A stretch of 64,000 nt of DNA from NCBI GenBank assembly GCA_034359265.1, contig CP136897.1, forward strand, positions 25,538,001 to 25,602,000, read 5' to 3'. The number at the start of each line of letters is the position of its first letter. The stretch's first letter is position 1. Shown in pieces: positions 20,711 to 32,584 of this stretch. Both the position numbers and the translations under genes were made by a program. Source of the DNA: Canna indica. Its lineage: Eukaryota > Streptophyta > Magnoliopsida > Zingiberales > Cannaceae. The notes under the pieces are model-generated. The model searched no databases and had not been told where the DNA came from. It was given only the letters and a program-made list of their open reading frames with translations.

Positions 20711-23700
20711 ACCTGCTTATGTCTTTGCTTTGACTCCTGAGGGCGCGAAGGCTTCCAATACAGTGGTGACATGTATCATTTTAGTTAGTATGTTACCTGC
20801 TTATGCATTGTTTGATCAAGGTGCTACCCATTCATTCCTATCTGTGTTGCTGGCGTTAAGGTTGGGGAAAGATAAAAGTTGGTTAGTTGAACCATTAGTA
20901 GTGTCTACACCTATGGGCAGTACTGTTGTTGCGAGGATGGTCTTGAGGGACTGCGACATTTCCATAGGTGGGCACGATCTGAAAGCGGAGCTGATGCTAT
21001 TACCGACCTTAGAGTTGGATGTAATTCTGAGCATGGATTGGCTATCAACCCATTATGCATCAGTCAATTGCAGGACAAAGGTGGTTATATTTTACAAGCT
21101 GGGAATACCACCCTTTATTTTTCAGGGTGATGGGCGAGGGGACCCTATCAGGGTGATCTCTGCTCTCCAGGCCCGCAAGCTGATGGTGGGTGGCTATTAG
21201 TCTTTCTTGGCTTTTGTCTCTGCAAATTTTATCGGCGAGGGCTCGGCCAACAACATTGAGAGTACTCCAGTTGTCATGGACTTTCCAGATGTGTTTCCCG
21301 AGGAGTTGTCGAGACTACCACCAGTGCGGGAGATCGAGTTCTATATTGGTCTGCAGCCGAGGGTGAATCCTATATCGACCCCCCCCATACCGAATGGCTC
21401 CCGCCGAGCTGAGGGAGCTTAAAGTGCAGTTGCAGGAGCTGTTAGACATTGGGTTCATTCGCTCAAGTGTCTTGCCCTGGGGGGTGCCGATGTTGTTCGT
21501 GAAAAAGAAAGATGGGTCCATAAGGTTGTGCATCGATTACCGATAACTCAATAAGGTGACGACCAAGAACCGATACCTGCTTCCCAGGATTGATGACTTA
21601 TTTGATCAATTGCAGGGGGCTCAATGGTTCTCAAAGATTGATATGAGGTCAGGGTATCATTAGTTGTGGATCAGGGGTCAGGATATCCAGAAGATTGCTT
21701 TCAGGACGCGGTATGGACACTATGAGTTCATGGTCATGTCCTTTGGGCTTACTAATGCCCTGACAACCTTCATGGAGCCGATGAACCAGGTGTTCAAGGA
21801 CTTTTTGGACATATTCGTCTTAGTCTTCATTGACGACATTCTAGTATATTCGAGTCATGAGGCAAAGCACATGGAGCACTTGAGGGTAGTTCTAGAGACC
21901 CTTAGACAACACCAGCTCTTTGCAAAATTCTCAAAGTGTGAGTTCTAGTTGACCAGTGTGGGATTCCTAGGCATATTATATCCCAAGATGGTGTGAAAGT
22001 CGATCATGTGAAGATTGAGGCAGTTCAGAATTAGAAAAGGCCGACCAGCGTGACCGAGGTCCGCAGCTTCTTGGGGTTGGTCGGCTACTACAGAAAGTTT
22101 ATGGAAATTTTTTTCAAGATTGCCGCCCCGCTCACGCGCCTAACTGAGAAGAAAGTAAAGTTTATCTGGGATGACAAATGCGAGGAGAGCTTTCAGAAAT
22201 TCAAGGACCGCTTGACTACCGCTCCTGTACAGGCACTACCGTTGGGGCCGGGAGGATTTGCAGTCTATTGTGATGCTTCTAGAGTCGGATTGGGGTGTGT
22301 TCTGATGCAGCACGGTAGAGTGATCACATACGCATCCAGGCAGCTCAAAACCAATGAGAAGAATTATCCGACTCATGATTTGGAGTTCGCAGCCATTGTC
22401 TTTGCCTTGGAGCTATGGTGTCATCACTTATATGGAGAGGCATGTGACATATTCACCGATCATAAGTGCCTTCAGTATTTGCTTTTTCAGATGGATCTGA
22501 ACTTGAGGCAGTGAAGATGGCTTGAGCTGTTAGAAGATTATGACTGCACTATTCAGTATCACCCGAGAAAGACAAATGTAGTAGCATATGCTTTGAGTAG
22601 GAAGTCGATGGGGAGCTTAGCCCACTTGGTCGTGAGTAGGAGATCCCTGGCTAGAGATCTGGCGGTGAGCTTGGGCCCAGGGGATTAGTTATTTATGGCT
22701 GATTCAGGTGGATTGGTGGCACACATGTGTGTACAGTCAACTTTGGTTGATATGCTACGAACAGCTCAAGTTGAGGATGCTTTCTGTTCTTTGACAAAGG
22801 ATCTGGTTATGAGAGGTGATGCAGAGGGTTTCAGGGTGGACTTCGAGGGGATTCTCAGATATAGAGACAAGATCGTGGAACCATACATTGCAGAGGTCCG
22901 TAGGCGGGTACTAGAGGTGGCCCACTGTTCCACTTACACTATGCATTTGAGGGCCACCAAGATGTACCGAGATTTGAGGCAGCACTACTGGTGGAAAGGG
23001 ATGAAGTAGGAGGTGGCAAAGTTCGTATCCAAATGTTTGGTCTGTCAGCAGGTAAAGGCTGAACACTTGAGACCCGCATGATTTTTGCAGAATCTCGAGG
23101 TACCATAATCGAAATGGGAGAAGATTACCATGGACTTTGTTACCAGGTTACCGGGTTCAAAAAAAGGAAATGACTCTATTTGGGTGGTGGTGGATCGCCT
23201 GACCAAATTTGCACACTTTATTACGCTGAAGAGCATCTTCTCTGTTGAGCAGTATGTGCAATTGTTCCTTGACCGTATTGTCGCTTACCATGAGATCCCA
23301 GTAATGATCATATCTGACAGAGGCACTCAGTTTACCACTCAGTTTTGGCAGTCATTTCAAGAGGCTTTGGGTACTCAGGTGCAGTTCAGTACTGCTTTTC
23401 ATCCTCGAACGAACGATCAGTCAGAGAGGACCATTCAGACGCTTGAGGACATGCTGAGGGCGTGCGTGATGGACCTATAGGGTAGCTTGGAGAGGCATCT
23501 ACCATTGGTAGAGTTCGCCTATAATAATAGCCACCAAAGCAACATTGGTATGACCCCATTTGAGGCTCTGTACGGGCACAGGTGCAGGTCGTCGATAGGC
23601 TGGTTTGAGGCCGGCGAGTCCTAGATGCTAGTGCCAGATTTGGTTCATGATGCTGTTGAGAAAGTGAAACTGATCAAGGAGCGACTCCTAGCAGCTCGGA

Positions 23701-24209
23701 TTCGTCAGAAGATGTATGCCGATGGTAAAGCCCGCAACATGGAGTTTCAGGAAGGAGATTCGGTCTTCCTGAAGGTGTCCCCTATGAAGGGGGTTGTGTG
23801 CTTTGGGAGGAAGGGAAAGTTGAGCCCTAGATTCATCGGGCCCTTCCCTATTTTGCGGCGCAGAGGAGCGGTTGCTTATGAGTTAGCTCTAACACCTAGC
23901 ATGGATCGAGTGCATCCTGTTTTTCATGTCTCCATGCTTAAGCGATATATTCGGGATGAGTCCCATATTCTAGATGTTGTTGAGGTGGAGGTCGATCCGA
24001 CCATTTCTTATGAGGAGCAGCCTGTAGAGATCCTAGACAAGCAAGTGAGGAAGTTGAGGTCCAAGGAGGTCCCCTTGGTGAAAGTTCGTTGGGAGCATCA
24101 CTCAAGGCAGGAGGCCACTTGGGAGGTAGAGCAGGATATGAGAGAGAAGTACCCGTACCTTTTTGATGCCGAGGTGAGCTCTCTTCGTCATCTCAAAATT
24201 CAAGGATGA
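20711..24209 (+). pseudogene. Tekay-type pol: protease, reverse transcriptase, RNase H, integrase
   Basis: Protease (about 20790-21070): YALFDQGATHSFLS, so the catalytic D-S/T-G has become D-Q-G. Reverse transcriptase (about 21420-21950): [32 protein letters not shown], and an intact FIDDIL catalytic box. RNase H (about 22250-22500): [11 protein letters not shown] with later Glu and Asp positions. Integrase (about 22900-23500): a CLVCQQVK zinc half, MDFVTRLPGS, then ISDRGTQFT and the QSERTIQTLEDMLR block of the DDE core. The tail (23625-24209) has the [11 protein letters not shown] block and a chromodomain-like [20 protein letters not shown]. Stops lie near 21198, 21543, 21661, 21946, 22033, 22512, 23007, 23478 and 23622, most explicable as CAG, CGA or TGG changed by one transition. 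Confidence 0.92.
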
Positions 24210-24233
24210 ATTTTCTTTAAGGGGGGAGGAAAT

Positions 24234-26373
24234 TGTAATGCCCAAAAATCTAAAAATAATATTTTATTCTTAAGCAGGGGACCGTGAGCTCGAGTCAACG
24301 CGGATTGGCGTAGAGCTTCGGAATTGAACCCGGGTAAGCAAAATTTTATAGAAAAATTTAGAAAAATTTAGAAAAAGCATGCTAGGATGATAGAGGGTCT
24401 TGAGACAAAGTTAGCGGTTCAATTGGAAGTCGAATCAGAGTTAGAACGGGTTAGTTACGGGTTGTTTAAATCGATTAACTAGAGGAGGGGCAATTTGGTC
24501 TTTTGGGGCCCAACTAGGCCCCATAAAATATAACCTGGGGTGTGCGTCCAGGGGTTTAACTGCACGCCACCCGAGGCTTAGAGAGAGGAGAGAGGGCGAC
24601 GCAAGAGGAGAGGAGGAGCCATCGGAGCCGGGATTTCGCGAGTTCGTCGGCGTTCATTGTTGGAAGATCCCCCATTTCTTCTTCCTTCCCGGTTTCTCCA
24701 AAAAGGTGAGTGGTTCTAGCCTTCTTACCCCCAATTTTCTCATTCATGCTGCCACCCCTATGTCATGGGGATTTTGTCAATTTCCGATGTGTTTTTCTTG
24801 AATTGAATCAGATAATCATGTTAAGGATTTTATCGTGATTGCTAGGATTCTATCGGATTGATTTTTGGATGATTGACTGCCCCTTTTCCTTGCTGTGCCA
24901 CCCTTCTTCTCCCTTGATTTCTTGATGAAATCTTGATGAATCTTGTTGGTCGTTAGCAATTCTTGATGCTTGGTGGATACCTTGATGAAAGGAGGAAGAT
25001 AGGGTGGAATTAGGGTATGCTGTTTAGGAGGGTCCTTAAGAACTCTAGGGTGGCCGGCCACCCCAAAGGAGAGATTTTTAGGGATTTAAACATGTTTTCA
25101 CTCCTAGGAGATATACTTTAGGGTATGTTGGATGTATTTCTAATAGTATAATCATTGTAGGAACCTATACTTAGAAATTAGGAAACCTAGGGGCACCTAG
25201 AGACTCTAGGACCTAAACTTAACCATCGAAAGGGCTGACCCTAAGAACACCGAAGGGGGCCGAACATTCCTAGCCCTTGGGGTACTTGGGTGAGGGAGGT
25301 GGGCCGGCCTAGGGTATTCAGTTAGGGTCATCAAGGAAGGGTTACATTGTATAGGATTGTTAGGTGGTGATACCCTATCTTTTTAGGACTTTTTATATGT
25401 GTTTTTCCTTCCTTTTATTCTACGCTTTTAGATGTGTTGTACTTTTATTACATGTTGTACCTTCCTTGTCATATGCTTATATTTACATGTGTGGTTGTGA
25501 ATTATGACTTGAGAAGGTGGAGGATAAGGTATGTCCTAACATACCCTTATTTACTTTTTGATGGCATATCTTATTATATGTTTATATACCTGCGTGTGTG
25601 ATGTTGTGATGTGCTTGTTGCATTTCCTGATAGCTTCACTAGTGAGGGGAGGGTATGCCCCAAAGAGACAACGTTGGCCTCATTCTGGAAGTCCGGCTGG
25701 TGAGGGAAGATCATACCCCAAAGAGGCAGTCCGGAGACCCGACCGGTGAGGGGAACGTATGCCCCAAAGAGACGGGTCTAGGTGAGCATGTGGATTGTTG
25801 CATTGAGCATGTTTATATTTTGTAGCATATATTTTACAGGTTGCTACATGATGATTTGGAGGATTGCTCTACTAAAAAAATAAATGCTCCTAAATTATGC
25901 TTATTTCCTTATACTTAATTATGTGTTATTTGATTATGCATGATGATGATGTTGTGATGAAACTGATGGCTGATCTACTCACTAAGTCCTAGTTGGACTT
26001 ATCCTTCATTTCTGTTGTTTTGCAGCACCTGAGTTAGATCTGAGAGGTACCAGGGTGTAGTAGCGCGGCTAGTGGCGGCAGGGCAGCGGGTCTCGTGACA
26101 TGTCGTGGTCGACGGGGATACTCGAGTCGTTATCATTTTTTTGAGTTGTTGAGTCATGTTGACTCGGTTTATTATGTTTCCTCACTTTTATTACTCTGAG
26201 GTGTCCTTGTTTAGTAATTAAACATTTGAAATCGATTTGAGCATTTAGCTATTTATTGAGTTGGTGGTTTTTGGATTTTTTTTCTTGAAAATAAACGTCT
26301 TTTAAAAATCCTTGACATGTCTAGTTTGTACGTGGCGTACTCTGGCTGGTCATACCGGATTTGGGGTGTGACA
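24234..26373 (+). repeat. 3' LTR of Tekay-type element, 2140 bp
   Basis: It starts TGTAATGCCCAAAAATC, 3 bp after the polypurine tract, and ends GGGGTGTGACA. This is the fuller LTR and aligns in order with the minus-strand LTRs elsewhere in the window. It contains a GC-rich stretch at 24540-24720 and three minisatellite units (25630-25780). A shared GATCTACTCACTAAGTCC block lies near 25970. It has a local deletion near 25780 relative to the 5' LTR. Confidence 0.9.
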
Positions 26374-26441
26374 GCACATGAATACTTACAAAAGTGCATG
26401 GAGTCATCTTACAAGAGTATTCCATGGTGCAAAGCATAAGG
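26374..26441 (-). pseudogene. rest of the split Ty1/copia gag
   Basis: Read on the minus strand, these 68 bp continue the copia gag frame towards its N-terminus (codons for MEYSCKMTPCTFVSIHVLKM span the target duplication). This confirms that the gypsy element inserted into this gag. The relic then stops where a CACTA-like terminus begins at 26442. Confidence 0.65.
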
Positions 26442-27314
26442 CACTACAACACAAATGACCTATTGAGGCTATGTTATATGCCTCAATAAGTCAATTATTT
26501 GTCCCTAAAAGCTTTAGAGTCAAATGAATTAAGTGACTCTGTTGCTGCTATTTCTATTGATATTTAGAGGCTAATTTGGAACAAATTTTTATTTGACTCT
26601 AAAATATATAAATAGAGATAAAAGATATTGACTCTAAAGTAATCAAAAGTATCTAATCTAATTGTCTCTATATACTTGTTAGAAACAATTACAAACAATT
26701 CTATATGTTATATGTGGAGCATTCTTATTAGCTTCTATTTATTTTTTAGAAATAAATTTAATTAACCAAAAGTATCTAATCTAATTGTCTCTATATACTT
26801 TTTAGAAGTAGATACAAACACTTCCATATGTTATAAGAGGAGCACTTATATTAATATCTATTTACTTTGTAGAAACAAATCTAATTGCCTTAATGTTCAA
26901 GAAGCAAATGCATTAGTCGCTATAATGTGTATTTAGAGGCACATTTATAATTCATTTGAATATATATATATATATTAATATATTATATTATATATTTAAA
27001 TATATTATAAATTAATTAATATTAATTATATGAATATAATTCATTTAAATATATTATATAAATAATTAAACAATACTAGAATTAGAACACATAATTAAAC
27101 TTCGTTTTGCTTGGTTGAGAATGAAACCAATGGAAGTAATTATGTGAAAAAACTTTTGTACTTAATTCAAATATCTCGGAATGCAACATTCCAAATATTT
27201 CAAACTTACATTCCAAATGTTTCAAATGAGCCACACTAGACAATTAAATTGATCAAAATAGATATCAACAACTAATATATAAGTTGACATGATAGTTAAA
27301 TACATAAAGGCACT
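26442..27314 (+). mobile_element. CACTA-like left terminus with AT-rich subterminal repeats
   Basis: At 26442 the sequence reads CACTACAACACAAATGACC, like a CACTA terminal repeat. Behind it are repeats built on GACTCTAAA and TTAGAGGC. A roughly 125 bp unit with AAAAGTATCTAATCTAATTG occurs twice, about 26646-26765 and 26767-26885. An AT-only section lies at 26955-27060. No matching right end with the same 3 bp flank (AGG) was found, so the element is incomplete or its end is unrecognised. Confidence 0.5.
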
Positions 27315-29235
27315 TCAATTCAATGTAGATGTGAAAAAATATCTATTTTCAAAATTTTTGGATGCAATTATGACAGAGCAATCATACACATCAGTTACAT
27401 CACGAAAAAGCTCAAATGCATCTTCAACACTTTGATCATCTATTGGATTTCCACTTTCTAGATAAGAAGAAAAAATATCTCTCTGCAAGAGAAGTAACAT
27501 GAGCATGCAAATGTCAGTTTTACGAGATTGTTTCAAGAAAAATTAAAGCAGTAGCAAAAAAAGTATTGAATCTAACAATACTAATTAAAGCAGCAGCCAT
27601 TAGAAGTTTGCAAATATAAAATTGAAAAAATATCAGATATTATATGAATTTGTAATTGTGAAATGAACAATAATATAGAACCCATATTAGGGCCTATATT
27701 CCTTCCATTAGATGATAGCTTAAGTAGATGATCGAGTTTGGAATTAATTTAACATACGTAATTAATTGGGATATGCAGGCGGTATGGTTTCTTAACTAAA
27801 TGTGTAACATTGACACAGATGAATACATATGACCAGAAAGATAAGTTGTGAATCAAAGGATTCAGTTTTCTCAAATTTGACTAGCATCAATACTATATTG
27901 AAAATGATGTAATGGCGCTATTCCGCTAAAGTATTAACATCACCTAATGCATCTTATATATCTGAAGATTTTCTCTATGTAACATATTATTTTTGCTAAA
28001 ATTTCTCTAAGTTTGCATAGTGGTAAACATAATTAGTGGAATAGTAACAAAAATTCTATGTATTTATCATGATATTTATATTAGATAATTGTTTAAAGAG
28101 GTCATAATTTCGGATTGGTAATTTATTTAACCCACTAGCATATCATCATTACTTCATGGTTGCATGCTATATTTTGATAAGTAGTTTCATTTCATCATCA
28201 CCATTTTGTAAAATTGAATAGAAGATGAACACTCGCAACACATATTAGATAATATTTGAGGTTATATACAATTTAATTGATATGATAAAATTATTACAAG
28301 TTACTAAAAATAATTCATCTCTAGTTTATCTAATTACTAGAAACATAGTACCACAAAAAAATGGTGGGTTACTAGGCATCTCTGAACTAACAAAAATTGA
28401 CATAAATTCTTGGTTAGCAACCATGAATTTGGACAAGATTAAGACAAATAATTATTTTAGGTGTCATGTCTAGGAGATGTGATATGGTATGTACTATCGA
28501 GCATGTAATAAATGATAATGATAGGTTCACTAATGCAGAATACTTCCAAATGCACTTTGATGGATTAGGTAGAAGGGCAATATAATGACAGTTTCATGCT
28601 TTGCATATCATTTATTTTTCAATTAAAAATGAACTGAGCTAACAATGCATTTCCATTTCCCTAAAATAAAAAAGTTGTACTGATCGTTTTCCTAAAATAA
28701 AAGAGTTGTACCAATCTCCATACCTCCAATTTAGGCATTTTAGCTTCATCTTCATGGTTCTTATCTCCTACTTTCAATCCAAGTTTGACATTTTCAAGTT
28801 CTTGTAGAGTCTTATGCATGTAATTTTGAGTAATGAAATTATTTCAGGAACATTATATATTTAAGTAACAAAATGTACTAGTCTAACTAAACTGATGTGA
28901 TAAAAGAGAAGGAGAAAAAACCTGGAAAGGAGCTTGAAACTTTTGACAAAGCTTATCCAAGCAAAATTCATAAATATTGAGTTCCAATGGATAATCCACT
29001 TTCTGAACACTAGATAAAATGATAAGGTTAAAATGAAAAAAAAGACCCATTAAAGCTCCTACTTGATGTCATGAAAGGATGAAGATGGCATAATAGTCAG
29101 CAGTAAAAATCACCATTGTATGTAACATACCATCATGGTAAGAGAATCACCCGCACTATCTTTGCCTTCTAACTTATCTCCCTCTTCCAAAAGAAACAGA
29201 CAAACTGAACAATCAAGTACTTGATAGGGAACACG
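27315..29235 (-). pseudogene. spliced four-exon gene fragment of unknown function, 3' end
   Basis: On the minus strand four exon-like pieces can be joined with canonical borders. Exon a is about 29235-29131, ending ATG before GTATGT. Exon b is 29002-28922, 81 bp, TTCAG before AAA and GT after CAG. Exon c is 28810-28724, 87 bp, preceded by AAG and followed by GTATGG. Exon d is 27482-27315, preceded by CTTGCAG and ending in TGA. All three introns fall in phase 0 and the exons stay open. Sample residues: KVDYPLELNIYEFCLDKLCQ (b), KLGLKVGDKNHEDEAKMPKL (c), SYLESGNPIDDQSVEDAFEL (d). I do not recognise the family. It may be a captured host-gene fragment, the end of a host gene, or an unfamiliar CACTA gene. 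The 5' boundary is unresolved. Confidence 0.5.
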
Positions 29236-29550
29236 AAATATTTTTCAGAATTTAAAATCACTTATATATCTTTAAAGGGAAAAAACTATAGCAACATAGA
29301 TTCTAAAGGAGAAGATGATATATAGTTCATGAAGAAGTGAATATTACACCCTTATATGATCCTAAGTTCAATCTATAGATGGTACAATTAATGTTGTTTA
29401 TAGACCAATATAACAACCCTGTAAGCATACTTGTGAAGAAACATCTTGTTCAAATACTCCTAATAATTAATATTACTAGAAGTGAGATTATGATAACATT
29501 GAATAGTAGCATATACCAATCATCATACACAGATTGTCCTAGAGAAGCCA

Positions 29551-29960
29551 CACTACAAAGAAAAATAAGAATTTGTGGCAAAATTTTGGAGTGGCCAACA
29601 ACAATTGGCCACAAAAGGTGTAATCTGCGACGAAATTTATGGCAAAATTATTTTTGTGGTTAAAAGTATAAGTTCAAACTATTTGTGACATTTTTTCTAA
29701 TTTTGCCACTATGTTTGCCACTAATAATTGAGTCAACGTTCAAAATTTATAGTTTTTTAAATTTATAACAATAGAATTTGCCACTAATTCAAAACATTAT
29801 ACTGTGGCAGACGTTTGCGACAAACGTTTTGCCACAAGTTTGTCACAATATTATGTGGCAAGCGTTTGCGATAATATTTTTGCCACAACGTTGTCACGAT
29901 ATTCTATGGCAAATATTTGCGACAATATATTGGGCATAGATATAGAACTATTTGTAGGGA
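29551..29960 (+). mobile_element. second CACTA-like left terminus with TTGCCAC subterminal repeats
   Basis: At 29551 the sequence reads CACTACAAAGAAAAATAAG, close to the plant CACTA consensus CACTACAAGAAAA. For 400 bp after it, TTTGCCAC, GTGGCAAA and TTTGCGAC words recur in both orientations. No partner right end was recognised. Confidence 0.6.
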
Positions 29961-30195
29961 CAAATTACGTGTGCCATTGATGGTAAAATAATTAAAAAAT
30001 AAAAAGTTTGGCAAAAACTTTCCCTCTTTTTTTTGACCGACAAAAATAATTCCCCCAATTTTATCTATCCCCCGACTAAAAAAATTCGACTTATAATACC
30101 TGTGACCTCATCATGTATCCCCGACTTATAATACCCCCCGACTAGGTCTGGAACCTGAAAATCGGTCTGGAACCGAACTAGTTTTTTCGATTAAC

Positions 30196-31983
30196 CACTA
30201 CAAGACAGATTTATTACTGACGAATGAAAAAATTCGTTAGTAATTAAACTGACCAATTTATAATTTTTTATTTTATTTTCTTTACATTTTATTTTTCAAC
30301 CTTTTCTAAGCCAGCCATTTAACCCGATAAAATTAATTTTAGCCTAAAATTTTCTTCCCCGCCTCTCTTTCCCGTGCCCTTCCCAAAATTTTCTTCCCTG
30401 CCTCCCTTTCCCAAATTCTTCTTCCTCGCCTCTCTTGCCCGTGCCCTTGCTGCTCGTCTCGTGCTCCCATCGACGAACCCACCACTGCTCCTCTCTCGCC
30501 CCCGGCGATGCCTCCCCTTCCAGCAAACCCGACATTGCTCTCCTTGATCTGATGCCATGACCTTCCCTTCCTCACTTCTCGTCTCCCGCTCTCGGCGACG
30601 AACCCACCTATGCTCGTCTTCGACCCTCAGCGATGCCTCCCATTTCAACATACCCGATGCCACTGCTCCTCTCCTGCCCCTGGCGACGCCTCCGCTTCCA
30701 GCAAACCTGAAGTTGCTCTCGGCTTGATCTCACACCGTGCCCTTCACCTCCTCACTTCTCGTCTCTCGCTCCCGGCGACGAACCCACCACTGCTCATCTC
30801 CGACCCTCGACGAAGCGTCCCATTTCACCGAACCCACCACTCTTGATCTCACCTGATATTCCCATGCTCGCTTGATCTCGCTTGATATTTCTGTGCATGG
30901 AAAGGTAAGGATCTCAAAATTTTTATCTTTGGTTCAAATGGTAAAAGTTCGGTGATTGTGCTTGTTTAGGACAAGGTGATTTAAATCTAGATTTTTTGCC
31001 ATTGACTAATCTTTCTTGTTCTACGTTGTTTCATGCATGAGGTTATTATTTTTATACTCCTACTTTATCATTTGGCTGGCTTTGATCCTTGCTTTGTAAT
31101 GGGTAATGTAAGGTTTAGGGTTTAGTTGCTTAGTTGCTTAGGGTTTAGAGTTTAGCTCCTTCCTACTTCTATCATCATAGGCATTCATGTGCTGGTTTGA
31201 TGTGAAAAGCACATCATGAACCTTGTTATCATCCACCAATTCAACATAAGTTTTCTTCAAGTTAACATTTGCTAGATGTTGAATCTGATGACAGCATCAT
31301 CATAAACACAAGTCGACATACAACGTCCAAAAATAATTATTAGAGGAAAAAGGGGCTTCTCAACACACAAATTCATTGCTAGATCAAAGGCATTCATGTG
31401 TTGGTTTGATGTCAAATACATACAACTCGAAGCCCCTTTTTCTATCATCAAGTATGTGATATCTATCATCAAGCAAATTCATTTTAGGTTAAGAGACAGG
31501 GCTTTTTGTTTGAATTCTGTTCAGGCACTTAATAATGGTTTAATATGTAAAAGAGGGTCAAAACATGGTTAAATTTAGTTTCTCAACATTAGTGCTCGGG
31601 TTGCAATAGGTTTCTTCCTATTACTATCTCCCCTTGCTTTATTATTGTTGGATTTCTTATGGTATTATCACAATTGTCTAGATAGTGTTGGAAAAATGCA
31701 AACATTGATTTTGTTTTTCATGTCGTCTTGAGTTTAATGCAAACCATGTTTTTGTAGCCTCGTTGCTCGTCTCCTCGCTCCTCGTCTCTTGCTCTTGGCG
31801 CCAAAATTCTAGGTAAGGAACTCAAGCTTGGACTTAACATAATATCTTCACAGCAAATACCCTGTTGATTAGTTTCACATTTAAAGTTCTGAGTTAAGAA
31901 AATATCATGTATTATTATCTTGATGAAGATCTGAGTTAGTATAGAAATGCTTTAACTTTCTTTAATTGCTATTGGATTCCACA
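30196..31983 (+). mobile_element. third CACTA-like left terminus and GC-rich leader
   Basis: CACTACAAGACAGATTTATT starts at 30196, followed by GACGAATG/ATTCGTTAG inverted words. From 30340 to 30900 lies a C/T-rich block with an imperfect direct repeat of about 178 bp (CGACGCCTCC-TTCCAGCAAACC and CCCATTTCA landmarks at 30504/30681 and 30629/30809). It ends with a donor-like CATGGAAAGGTAAGG near 30905. From 31000 to 31983 is non-coding, intron-like DNA holding a 14 bp inverted repeat (31346-31359 with 31429-31442). It probably belongs to the same element as the coding relic at 39343-40010. Confidence 0.5.
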
Positions 31984-31988
31984 ATTAG

Positions 31989-32536
31989 TGCTATATCCGG
32001 GTATTAAAAAAAAAAAAAAAAAAATGTGTAAAGTTGCCAGGTGGCAGTGAGGGTGAGGTTAAGTGAGGGAGAGGTGCTGTTGAGGGGTTTTAAATGAGGA
32101 GAAGTAGAGAAGAGAGGGGGAAGAGAGGGAAGCGGTGAGCGGAGGAAGGAGATGCTGCAGGCGGAGGAGTCGGCGCGCGTCGTCGGTGGAGCTCGTCCTC
32201 GCCGGAATCGCGGAATCGAGGTAGGAGATCTCTCCCTTCTCCTTCACTTCCGTATTTATTCTCCGACGACGTCGACGAGGCGAGGATCAGCCGAGCCCGA
32301 ATGGTGGCGATCGGCCAAGCCGCGAGTGACCAGCCGCGGGCGGCTATGTCGCGCGCAGGCCGACGGCCACCATTCAGTGGGAGGTGGGTTGGATCGGTCG
32401 AGGAGAGGGCGCAGGTTGTGGAGTCGCCGGTCGGCGACGGGTAGGCGGCTGGCCGAGAGGAGGAGATGAGTCTGCGGGTGATCGGAGGAGAAGAGGGAGA
32501 TTAGGAGAAGAAGAAGAAGAAGAAGAGAGAGAGAGA

Positions 32537-32584
<48 letters not shown>

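Larger units (their letters stand above)
17851..26378 (+). mobile_element. full-length Ty3/gypsy Tekay/Del element, with target duplications
   Basis: Element 17856-26373, flanked by the 5 bp duplication GCACA (17851-17855, 26374-26378). Order: 5' LTR (17856-19179), primer site (about 19181-19194), gag, protease, reverse transcriptase, RNase H, integrase with a chromodomain-like tail, polypurine tract (AAGGGGGGAGGA, 24219-24230), 3' LTR (24234-26373). This is the Tekay/Del chromovirus order. The copy is dead: many stops, a damaged protease motif, and LTRs of 1324 and 2140 bp. It sits in a minus-strand copia gag, whose reading resumes across the insertion. Confidence 0.93.

Noticed and set aside
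28000..28025. CACTA-type end at GCATAGTG
   Set aside because: Single short match without subterminal repeats or a matching flank.
30319..30846. Arg/Glu/Gly-rich and Ser/Pro-rich open frames
   Set aside because: Low-complexity C/T-rich leader with a 178 bp internal repeat; frames are open on both strands because stops are rare in such sequence.
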